From: an uncultured Colwellia sp.
GTDB lineage: Bacteria > Pseudomonadota > Gammaproteobacteria > Enterobacterales > Alteromonadaceae
DNA: 7,471 bases
Direction of reading: 5' to 3'
Assembly: GCA_913020705.1 (NCBI GenBank)
Contig: CAJWBY010000193.1
Location: 1-7,471 of the forward strand
Below are positions 1-5,088 of this stretch, in pieces; position 1 is the stretch's first letter; each line of letters begins with the position of its first letter. Made by a program: the position numbers and the translations under genes. The notes beneath the pieces are model-generated. The model had not been told where the DNA came from. It was given only the letters and a program-made list of their open reading frames with translations, and ran no database searches.

Positions 1-1478
1 ATAGCGCTAATCACATCAACTATTGAAGTCACACTATCAACCGATTGAAAGAGTGACGTTATCGCCGATTTACTTTGTTGTGCGGCTATACTGGTTGATT
101 CACTTGCGGCTAACACTTGTGCTACACGGCTTTGGCTGGTCTCCATCGCATGTTGTGTCGCTTGTGCGTTGTTCACTACCTGTTCTGATAACATGTTAAC
201 GGTTTCAGTGGCTTGCCCTAAGGCATCCATAATTTCACGAGCACCTTGCACGTGCGCACTGGTGCTGTGAGATGATTGATAAATGTTTTTAACTTGGCTT
301 TCCATCGTTGTTAAAGCTTTAGCAACTAAATCAAGTTGTTGTGCTTTCGCTTTATCGTCTTGCGCAAGTTTGTTGACCATTTTATTAAAGCTCGAAGATA
401 TTTCTCCGAGTTCTGTCTTAGCGGGGATGTCGGTAATATTATCGACTTTTCCTTGCTCAACCAATTGTACAAAACCGTTTCGTAATTTACGTAATGGATT
501 CAAAATAACACTGCGTTGTAGCCAGTAATTTGCCACAAGAAAGCAAACTAAAAACGACAGTAAGCCAATAACAACTAAATAAAGTTGTTGATTCAATGTT
601 TCTTGTTCTTGCAAAATGGCGGTTTCAGCAACAAGAATAATGTCTTCTAATGTAGTTACATTCTCTTTGAGTAGGGCTAACCCAGCTTTGCGTTGATTCT
701 GTAATGCTAAAGTATTTTCAAACTCACTTTGGTAACGCTTAATCAGGGAATTAAGCTCATCAATGGCTTCTTCACTGATGTCTTCTTTTTCGTCATCTTC
801 ATCATTAAAAAAGTCATCTTCGTCAGCTTCTTCTTCGCTTTCAGGGAAAATAGCTAATGACGGATAATTTGACAATTGTTGAGTTAATAATACGAGATCT
901 TTTAAGGCACTTTGAAAGCTTGTACTGTTTATATCTTGAGTGGTAAAAAGTTTTTCACGCGTGCTGATTAAATAATTTAATGCACTGGCAGTATTTCCGG
1001 TAGTGATTAAGTAATTTACACGTTGTTGATTATTAAGTGCTTCACTTTGTGAGGCGTACTTTATAAGTGAATGCGTGATAGCGATCATGCTTTGCTCACC
1101 GTTACGAATTAAGGCAAGTGGATCACCACTTAACTTTCCCATAGCGCGAAATTTTGTTTCAATATTTTGATTGAGCTTACTTGCTTCTTCAGTGATCTCA
1201 TCACTTAAACTACCAATGTCTAAATGTGCTGAACGTTTAATTATTTCGTTCAGTTGTTCTTGTGCTGTGTTCAACAAACTTGCATCACCGGTTTGTAAAT
1301 AGGTGGCAATGGTGCGATAAAATTTGACGGTGGTTAAGGTTTTTAAGGCTTGATACTCAGAGTACTGAACTCGACTTGATGTAAGAGATGCACCAACATG
1401 AAACATGGTTGCGACGAATGTAATAGCAAACACACTGATGGCAATAACAGATAATCTTGAAAAACTTGATACCCGCAT
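1..1478 (-). CDS. Methyl-accepting chemotaxis protein, C-terminus cut by window edge
   Basis: A transmembrane chemoreceptor that would pass periplasmic ligand signals to the CheA/CheW array. I translated the frame from ATG 1478 to the left edge and found no stop in 492 codons. In order: TM1 at about residues 8-31; a largely helical periplasmic domain (about 32-298), long enough for a two-module helical sensor; TM2 at about 299-319; a HAMP domain at about 321-371 containing NPLRKLRNGF and GEISSSFNKMVNKL; then the start of the coiled-coil signalling domain. The visible part ends in SVTSIVDVISA, where MCPs normally continue into the conserved hairpin tip. An AAGGA ribosome site precedes the ATG. 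An odd feature is a very acidic stretch at about residues 213-238. MCP identity is secure; the ligand is unknown. Confidence 0.93.
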   Translation of the reverse strand, partial: MRVSSFSRLSVIAISVFAITFVATMFHVGASLTSSRVQYSEYQALKTLTTVKFYRTIATYLQTGDASLLNTAQEQLNEIIKRSAHLDIGSLSDEITEEASKLNQNIETKFRAMGKLSGDPLALIRNGEQSMIAITHSLIKYASQSEALNNQQRVNYLITTGNTASALNYLISTREKLFTTQDINSTSFQSALKDLVLLTQQLSNYPSLAIFPESEEEADEDDFFNDEDDEKEDISEEAIDELNSLIKRYQSEFENTLALQNQRKAGLALLKENVTTLEDIILVAETAILQEQETLNQQLYLVVIGLLSFLVCFLVANYWLQRSVILNPLRKLRNGFVQLVEQGKVDNITDIPAKTELGEISSSFNKMVNKLAQDDKAKAQQLDLVAKALTTMESQVKNIYQSSHSTSAHVQGAREIMDALGQATETVNMLSEQVVNNAQATQHAMETSQSRVAQVLAASESTSIAAQQSKSAITSLFQSVDSVTSIVDVISA

Positions 1479-1550
1479 AGTAAGTCCTTGATGAGTAATC
1501 CTTGATAATTACAGCGGATTTTCACTGATCTTTGTTACAGCTAGGTTACG

Positions 1551-1577
1551 ATTTTATGACAAGTGTATTTCAATCAA
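1551..1577 (-). promoter_or_regulatory. Weak candidate promoter of the chemoreceptor gene
   Basis: On the minus strand TTGATT (1577-1572) is followed after 15 bases by TAAAAT (1556-1551), about 73 bases before the ATG at 1478. The spacing is short for a sigma70 promoter and no convincing flagellar sigma28 box (TAAA...GCCGATAA) was found. The -10-like element lies inside a copy of the GTCATAAAAT repeat, so a factor binding that repeat could block it. Low confidence. Confidence 0.2.
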
Positions 1578-1607
1578 AGGTTGTCGGTATTTTAGGGATA
1601 TGTGGAA

Positions 1608-1637
1608 GAGTCATAAAAACTGCGAATTTTATGACTC
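1608..1637. repeat. 11-bp perfect inverted repeat, GAGTCATAAAA / TTTTATGACTC
   Basis: The arms 1608-1618 and 1627-1637 are perfect reverse complements around an 8-base loop (ACTGCGAA). The half-site core TTTTATGAC occurs again at 1552-1560, 75 bases away, inside the chemoreceptor leader. A second, overlapping 5-bp hairpin can form between TGCGA (1621-1625) and TCGCA (1636-1640), and it would compete with the first. The element lies about 100 bases past the stop of the upstream regulator gene and about 130 before the chemoreceptor ATG. The stem is AT-rich with no following T tract, so an operator fits better than an intrinsic terminator. Confidence 0.5.
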
Positions 1638-1737
1638 GCATGGTGATTGGTTAATGACAGTTTAAAACTAAAGCTGCGGTTAATGTTCCAACTCTTGATG
1701 TAGACTTTGAGTAAATGTGAGACGGAAGGTCCATTGA

Positions 1738-2508
1738 TTACTTCGAAGGAGGTTCAAATCCAGAGATATCAATAATATCTGGAAAAGGCTCCTCATCCAG
1801 AACTTTATAGTCACAAATCACTAAATTGAAAGGTGGTAGATTCGAGCTAAAGAAGTAACGCTCAGACAACTCAGCATACCTAGACACTAATTCAGCAATC
1901 TCTTTATACATTTTATGCCTTAAGTCTTCACTCAGCAGCATTGGTTTTGCAATGACAAAAGGCTCGTCTTCACGAGGTGCAATCAATTTATCACTTACAT
2001 CAATTAAAGCTTTTTGAATTCCCTTTATTACATTTAGACTTTCACCTTCGAAGCCCATTGGTTCAGAGATTAGCATTGTTGGGTTAGCTTTTTCCGAAAG
2101 GCTTATCAAGTTTAGTTCCTCCAATTTACGTAAGTAAATGTGAGTTGAAGCGGGAGATATGTTCCACGCTTGCTCGATCTGGGTGGGAGCGTGTTTGCTT
2201 AGCAACTCAATGAAATATCTAAATAGATGAGGGAAATAGTAAAATGCGTGATCCTGTTCTTTAGTAAATACATTATGTTCTGCTTTTCTGTTTTCAACTT
2301 TCGCCCAAATATCTGCAAAATCGACTTGTGCCGCATCACACAAAGCAAGAAGTTTTGACATGGAGATTTCGTCACCATTGAGTTGCCTCTTTATAGTAAG
2401 TACGGAAACACCCAACCGTTCTGCAAGTTGCTGGTAGCCCGTTGAACTTTTTTTTACGTGTTCTTTTACAAATACTAAACAACATCTGACTTTATTTCGA
2501 TACTCCAT
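1738..2508 (-). CDS. Double helix-turn-helix transcriptional regulator
   Basis: A probable cytoplasmic DNA-binding regulator of 256 residues. The N-terminal third has an XRE/lambda-repressor-like HTH at about residues 25-68 (YQQLAERLGVSVLTIKRQL, then MSKLLALCDAAQV). A second winged-helix-like segment at about 91-138 (PTQIEQAWNISPASTHIYLRKLEELNLISL) resembles MarR/ArsR-type folds. The C-terminal part (about 190-256) is helical and unassigned, possibly for dimerisation or sensing. The layout recalls the TIGR02147/DUF4423 regulators, but I cannot confirm membership. I chose ATG 2508, with GGA 7 bases upstream; an in-frame TTG at 2526 with its own TAGGT is an alternative and would add six residues. 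It is divergent from the 116-residue gene across a short shared control region, which suggests it regulates that gene and itself. Confidence 0.8.
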   Translation of the reverse strand: MEYRNKVRCCLVFVKEHVKKSSTGYQQLAERLGVSVLTIKRQLNGDEISMSKLLALCDAAQVDFADIWAKVENRKAEHNVFTKEQDHAFYYFPHLFRYFIELLSKHAPTQIEQAWNISPASTHIYLRKLEELNLISLSEKANPTMLISEPMGFEGESLNVIKGIQKALIDVSDKLIAPREDEPFVIAKPMLLSEDLRHKMYKEIAELVSRYAELSERYFFSSNLPPFNLVICDYKVLDEEPFPDIIDISGFEPPSK

Positions 2509-2580
2509 ACCACAATCCAGTAACAACTATTGATACCTACGAAATATACACGATTTTTACTTTTAAGTGTTCAGCGGTTA

Positions 2581-2603
2581 ATGTATTTTTTAAAAACAAA
2601 CAT
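2581..2603. promoter_or_regulatory. Candidate operator dyad in the divergent control region
   Basis: A 23-base imperfect palindrome (9 of 11 positions pair around a central A), with ATGT and ACAT ends and a T-run/A-run core. It sits just upstream of the TAGGAG ribosome site of the plus-strand gene, within the roughly 109 bp shared with the divergent regulator. Its position fits an operator of that regulator. The AT-rich core could pair by chance, so confidence is low. Confidence 0.3.
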
Positions 2604-2617
2604 ATAGGAGCAAAATT

Positions 2618-2968
2618 ATGCAATTAAATAAATTAACACAAGAAGAAATTCATAAATTAGCAGCACCAATTTGGAATAGTTTAATTCTTGCATCGAATGC
2701 AAAGGACTACTCAAAATTTTCTAATAACTTTTCAACTGAAATGCTGAAACATGCTACACGCGAAAACATTAACGACCAGTGGGAAAATTCTCCTGTGCTA
2801 ACTAGCTTAAAAACTGAGCCTGAATTTATGGGATGTCTAAAAAACAAGGAAAGAGTTAGAGTACTTTGGAAACAAAAATCCTCGGTAATCGATGATGAGC
2901 TTTTAGGCCACTTAGAACTTATAATTGAAGATGGGCAAGTAAAAGTTGACGGCGCTCAAATAATCTAA
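2618..2968 (+). CDS. Conserved-looking 116-residue protein, possibly NTF2-like
   Basis: I do not recognise a named family. The protein is small and acidic to neutral, with no signal peptide and no membrane segment, so it is probably cytoplasmic. It begins with an amphipathic helix (LTQEEIHKLAAPIWNSLILASNAKDYSKFSNNFS), then a short loop region, and ends in alternating beta-type segments (ERVRVLWKQKS, GHLELIIEDGQVKV). This order of helices followed by strands resembles SnoaL/NTF2-like or DUF3887-type cone folds, but that is inference from pattern only. An excellent ribosome site, TAGGAG with a 7-base spacer, precedes the ATG, and base composition is AT-rich. It is divergent from the HTH regulator, which is the most likely controller. 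Confidence 0.75.
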   Translation: MQLNKLTQEEIHKLAAPIWNSLILASNAKDYSKFSNNFSTEMLKHATRENINDQWENSPVLTSLKTEPEFMGCLKNKERVRVLWKQKSSVIDDELLGHLELIIEDGQVKVDGAQII

Positions 2969-2985
2969 TTTTTGGTGTCAAAAAT
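2968..2985. terminator. Weak AT-rich hairpin after the 116-residue gene
   Basis: ATTTTTG (2968-2974) and CAAAAAT (2979-2985) form a 7-bp stem with a GTGT loop, starting on the last base of the stop codon. The stem has a single G-C pair and no clean T tract follows. It lies between convergent genes, where a terminator is expected, but the energy would be low. Confidence 0.25.
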
Positions 2986-3032
2986 CAAATGAAACATTGT
3001 CCTTTATTTGCCGTGGTTAGTGACTTGTAGGT

Positions 3033-3275
3033 TTACTTACCTTCGGTACCTTGATTATTATTTGGTAAGTCATTACAAAGCTTGCAGTTAATACTTTTTC
3101 GATAATTATAGAAACGCCTAATAGCAAAAATAGTTACCGATACCAATGCCCACAATATTCCAAATTCAATAGAATACTCTACACTTTTACCTTTTAAGTA
3201 TTGAACACCAGCGAGTAAAACAAAAATAACTGCTAGAGCTATAACATATTGAAAAATCCATTTTTTTATCGGCAT
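3033..3275 (-). CDS. Small two-helix membrane protein, cassette-borne
   Basis: An 80-residue hypothetical protein. Two hydrophobic segments, about residues 6-27 and 36-53, each followed by basic residues (YLKGK; RRFYNYRK), predict a bitopic hairpin in the inner membrane. The short hydrophilic tail carries a CxxC pair (Cys64, Cys67), which could bind metal or form a disulfide. The ATG has a GGA seven bases upstream (ATGGAATAATT). It is the last ORF of the cassette array; an attC separates it from the previous gene, but none is visible after its own stop. Similar small membrane proteins are common in Vibrio-type integron cassettes, by recall. Function unknown. Confidence 0.75.
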   Translation of the reverse strand: MPIKKWIFQYVIALAVIFVLLAGVQYLKGKSVEYSIEFGILWALVSVTIFAIRRFYNYRKSINCKLCNDLPNNNQGTEGK

Positions 3276-3308
3276 AATTATTCCATTGATGCTCTGAATG
3301 AGAAATGA

Positions 3309-3403
3309 GCATAACGCCCCATTAAGAGGCAGCGATGGCTGGCAAAAATAAGTGACAAAGGGATAAATAGTAAACTGTTATTTGTCCCTTTTGAGAGGCT
3401 TAT
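3309..3403 (-). repeat. attC recombination site C
   Basis: Read on the minus strand, this follows the stop of the GSCC lipoprotein gene. Its R''/L''-like end CCTCTCAAAAGGGACAAA closely resembles the start of Vibrio VCR attC sites. Its R' box is GTTATGC (3315-3309), preceded by GCCTCTTAATGGGGC. The centre holds the dyad 3360-3369 / 3379-3388 (9 of 10 pairs). On the plus strand TAACGCCCCATTARGAGGC and CTGTTATTT are shared with attC site A over 90 kb-independent positions in the same array, and AAAATAAGYGAC is also common to both. R' differs from GTTRRRY at one position. Confidence 0.8.
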
Positions 3404-3409
3404 TAATAT

Positions 3410-3817
3410 TTACTGCAAAGCAAAACCTATTGGCGCCATTGGTTTTGCGAACTTATAAAGATTTACATAAATAACCATAGGTTGAGAAATTCCGTTGTAT
3501 GTTAGTTCATACATATCTAATAAACCACCACCAAACGGCATTGAAGCATCCTCAAAAGAACAGCAACTCCCTAACCTTTTGACTTGAACCTGCTCACCAT
3601 TAGGTCCTTGAAGATTGTTGAAGTATTCAACGTGTGCGCCTTGATATTTAGTCCAGCGAAGGAACCCCCCAAGTTCGATTGGATTCTTTTCTGTGAATCC
3701 ATACGAGGGGTTTGTAGAAGTCATATTAAATGAATCTGCAGACAATGGCGTTTTATCAGTTGATGCGCAACCCACAAGTAGCACAAGAAAAATCATCAAA
3801 ATTATACTTTTTAACAC
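3410..3817 (-). CDS. Cassette-borne lipoprotein with GSCC motif
   Basis: A predicted lipoprotein of 135 residues. The signal peptide ends in the lipobox LVGC, with lipidated Cys17. The mature part has the ordered motifs YGFTEKNPIELGG (39-51), LQGPNGE (69-75), RLGSCCSF (81-88) and GGGLLDMYELTYNG (96-109). By recall this set matches a family widespread in marine gammaproteobacteria that is often mislabelled 2-dehydro-3-deoxyphosphooctonate aldolase; no enzyme motif supports that name. The adjacent cysteines 85-86 are striking for an envelope protein. The start is GTG at 3817, chosen because AAGGAT lies 5 bases upstream; the nearby ATG at about 3836 is out of frame. It occupies a complete cassette with attC sites on both sides. 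Confidence 0.8.
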   Translation of the reverse strand: MLKSIILMIFLVLLVGCASTDKTPLSADSFNMTSTNPSYGFTEKNPIELGGFLRWTKYQGAHVEYFNNLQGPNGEQVQVKRLGSCCSFEDASMPFGGGLLDMYELTYNGISQPMVIYVNLYKFAKPMAPIGFALQ

Positions 3818-3833
3818 GAATTATCCTTAATAT

Positions 3834-3932
3834 TCATAACACCCTGTCAAGGGGGGAAATTGTAGTTGGTTAAAATGTGTATCGAAGCGGAACGTAACCA
3901 ACTATTTTTGTCCGTTTGAAGTGTTTGTTATA
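3834..3932 (-). repeat. attC recombination site B
   Basis: It lies between the two middle lipoprotein genes. A perfect 10-bp inverted repeat, TAGTTGGTTA (3863-3872) with TAACCAACTA (3895-3904), forms the central stem. Outside it the palindrome continues imperfectly: the minus-strand start ATAACAAACACTTCAAACGG aligns with the plus-strand start ATAACACCCTGTCAAGGGG. The first of these is very like VCR R''/L'' sequence. The R' box on the minus strand is GTTATGA (3840-3834), a weaker match to GTTRRRY than site A. The sequence between arms differs from A and C, as expected for attC sites, which conserve structure more than sequence. Confidence 0.75.
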
Positions 3933-3933
3933 C

Positions 3934-4206
3934 CTACTTTACAACAGAACCACTCTGCGGTCCCGCATTAGTCATACATGAACAACTCATACCTACAAGT
4001 TGCATCTGGGTTAGACATCTACTGCTACTTTCCCTACTTATATAAGAACATGTTGTACCAAACTCTACAGGTTTACCAGGTGCTCCCATGTTACTTTTAA
4101 TTTCGTTAATTGTATTTTTTTGAACGTCTTGCTCAGATTGAACTTTATTAGAAGAACAACCTTGCATAAGTACAAGACATGAAAATAAGATAATGAAATT
4201 TTTCAT
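3934..4206 (-). CDS. Small cysteine-rich lipoprotein, cassette-borne
   Basis: A 90-residue predicted lipoprotein of unknown function. The signal peptide MKNFIILFSCLVLMQGC ends in a lipobox-like LMQGC, with Cys17 as the lipid acceptor; Met at -3 is less usual than Leu. The mature part is polar, then has four more cysteines (53, 64, 75, 77) in CSYIS...RCLTQMQL...CSCMT, which could form two disulfides in the periplasm. I chose the ATG at 4206 because AGGAG lies six bases upstream and a signal peptide begins there; an in-frame upstream start at 4263 would put 19 unrelated residues ahead of it. The gene fills a cassette bounded by attC sites A and B. Confidence 0.75.
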   Translation of the reverse strand: MKNFIILFSCLVLMQGCSSNKVQSEQDVQKNTINEIKSNMGAPGKPVEFGTTCSYISRESSSRCLTQMQLVGMSCSCMTNAGPQSGSVVK

Positions 4207-4279
4207 TTTAAACTCCTTTCTAAATAAGATTCTGATAACTAAAGTTAATTCATTCGAATACAAAAAGCCACATCAATAA

Positions 4280-4375
4280 GCCTAACGCCCCATTAGGAGG
4301 CAAATAATAGTTGATTAAAATAAGCGACGTAGGAGTAAAAACCAACTGTTATTTATCTGTTTGAGTGATTTATTA
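4280..4375 (-). repeat. attC recombination site A
   Basis: The best attC of the three. The R' box on the minus strand is GTTAGGC (4286-4280), a full match to GTTRRRY, preceded by GCCTCCTAATGGGGC, which is very like the L' end of Vibrio repeats. The central stem pairs 4302-4316 with 4340-4354 (13 of 15 positions). The R''/L'' end, AATCACTCAAACAG on the minus strand, is degenerate. The site starts a few bases after the stop of the TonB-domain lipoprotein gene, the normal position of attC in a cassette. Confidence 0.85.
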
Positions 4376-4382
4376 TTTTTTT

Positions 4383-4763
4383 TTATTCGGGCTCAAATTT
4401 AATTTCCATTGTTACATAAACAGGTGTTTTAGATGAATTAGCTTTAGATGGCATATATTTGAATTTACTCACGGCTCCTAATGCATGTTTATCCCAAGAT
4501 CCTTTGGGTAATGACTCAACAACTATTGGGTTAAATATTTCTCCATTAGAGTCGATTAAATACTTAACCTTTACAGCCCCACTATTTTTTGGTTGTTTAA
4601 AGGTTCTCGGTTTAAAACTAAACGTTTTAGTTTTTGGAACCCAGTAATTTTGCAAATTAAATAACTCGACTGTTATGGCTGGCTCTGTAAGGTATTGCTC
4701 AGGTGTGGACTTACAACCACCTAAAACCAAAAGACCTAAAAATAAAACACTTAAAAATTTCAT
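4383..4763 (-). CDS. Lipoprotein with TonB C-terminal domain, cassette-borne
   Basis: A 126-residue predicted lipoprotein. The signal peptide ends in the lipobox LGGC (Cys17). Residues about 60-125 match the TonB C-terminal fold: GAVKVKYLIDSNGEIFNPIVVESLPKG, then a helix DKHALGAVSKFKYMPS, then VYVTMEIKFEP. In true TonB this domain contacts the TonB box of outer-membrane transporters. Here the usual N-terminal anchor helix that couples to ExbB/ExbD and the Pro-rich spacer are both missing, so energy transduction is unlikely; a periplasmic scaffold or binding role is more plausible. GGAG precedes the ATG by five bases. It is the first visible gene of the cassette array, followed at once by attC site A. 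Confidence 0.85.
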   Translation of the reverse strand: MKFLSVLFLGLLVLGGCKSTPEQYLTEPAITVELFNLQNYWVPKTKTFSFKPRTFKQPKNSGAVKVKYLIDSNGEIFNPIVVESLPKGSWDKHALGAVSKFKYMPSKANSSKTPVYVTMEIKFEPE

Positions 4764-4948
4764 ACAAACTCCATGTAAAATAAAACAGCTTATGAGACGA
4801 GAAACGTTCTTTTTTTCTTCAGAAAATTCACCGTCTGATTTCCTTATAATAGAAATAAAATTTACCTTTATATTCTCATCATATCAAGTAGTTATTAATT
4901 TCCATTAATCAGTTTTAGAAGAAACCATGTTTTTATCTCGTTCTTTTG

Positions 4949-5014
4949 GATGAAAGTGTGCAAAAAGCATTAGACAATATGAAGAGTATCGAGAGTGATA
5001 TGAATAAAAGCTAG
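4949..5014 (+). pseudogene. Possible C-terminal gene relic
   Basis: Twenty-one codons ending in TAG at 5012-5014 encode a hydrophilic, helix-prone peptide (DESVQKALDNMKSIESDMNKS). The frame is closed upstream by a TAG about 45 bases earlier and offers only TTG as a start. Its stop falls inside the left arm of the inverted repeat that follows rsmJ, as though an old convergent gene once shared that terminator. The evidence is composition only, so confidence is low. Confidence 0.15.
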
Positions 5015-5084
5015 TTTACAACTCTTGCTAATAACTATTACCTTACTGGCGTTAGCCGAAAGTAAGGTTAAGTTGTAAACGAGC
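5003..5084 (-). terminator. Nested inverted repeat, probable rsmJ terminator
   Basis: The outer arms GTTTACAACT (5014-5023) and AGTTGTAAAC (5071-5080) are perfect, and extend by GCT/AGC after one mismatch. Nested inside are ACCTTACT (5040-5047) with AGTAAGGT (5061-5068), capped by GGC/GCC around a GTTA loop. On the minus strand, starting a few bases after the rsmJ stop, the outer stem is followed by TTTTATT, a short T tract, which fits an intrinsic terminator. The two-level structure is larger than an ordinary terminator; a small repetitive element cannot be excluded. Confidence 0.5.
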
Positions 5085-5088
5085 CTCG

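Larger units (their letters stand above)
3033..4790 (-). mobile_element. Integron gene-cassette array remnant (no integrase in window)
   Basis: Four small minus-strand ORFs alternate with three attC-like palindromes in the same orientation. Taking cleavage after the G of each R' box (GTTRRRY-type) gives complete cassettes of about 446 bp (3840-4285) and 525 bp (3315-3839), typical one-gene cassette sizes. A first cassette lies upstream (4286 to an undefined point beyond 4763), and the last ORF lies downstream with no attC of its own. There is no intI, no attI and no Pc promoter within the window, so it is either the tail of a larger chromosomal array or a cluster of attC sites lacking an integrase. 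Outer limits are approximate. The flanking genes at the right are core operon genes. Confidence 0.75.
4764..5088. other. AT-rich spacer between cassette array and core operon
   Basis: No intact gene is supported over these 325 bases. The left part (4764-4910) is AT-rich and should hold the promoter of the TonB-domain gene, but I see no clear -35/-10 pair. No attC R box marks the cassette's upstream edge. At 4949-5014 a plus-strand frame reads DESVQKALDNMKSIESDMNKS and stops. It looks like a genuine protein C-terminus but has no ATG in frame and no ribosome site, so it may be the relic of a decayed gene. The rest (5003-5084) is the nested inverted repeat annotated separately. Confidence 0.5.

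Noticed and set aside
283..528. Plus-strand open frame opposite the chemoreceptor gene
   Set aside because: It runs antisense to the HAMP and signalling region of a clearly coding minus-strand frame, and has no ribosome site.
1343..1525. 60-codon minus-strand frame at the start of the chemoreceptor
   Set aside because: It overlaps the chemoreceptor N-terminus in another frame; the in-frame ATG at 1478 has a good ribosome site and gives TM1 and an open frame to the window edge.
2969..3032. A fourth attC between the 116- and 80-residue genes
   Set aside because: Only 64 bp, no RYYYAAC/GTTRRRY pair, and just a weak AT hairpin.
3309..4375. CRISPR array
   Set aside because: The repeats are about 100 bp, only partly identical, palindromic and separated by genes of unequal length, which fits attC and not CRISPR.
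4376..4384. T9 run after the TonB-domain gene as a terminator tract
   Set aside because: On the transcribed minus strand it is an A run that overlaps the stop codon, so it cannot be the U tract of that gene's terminator.
4675..4908. Plus-strand 77-codon frame overlapping the TonB-domain gene
   Set aside because: Mostly antisense to the lipoprotein start, rich in low-complexity residues, no ribosome site.
5048..5057. GGCGTTAGCC as an attC or attI R box next to rsmJ
   Set aside because: It sits at the apex of a hairpin rather than at the end of a palindrome, and no partner R''/L'' boxes lie at attC distance.
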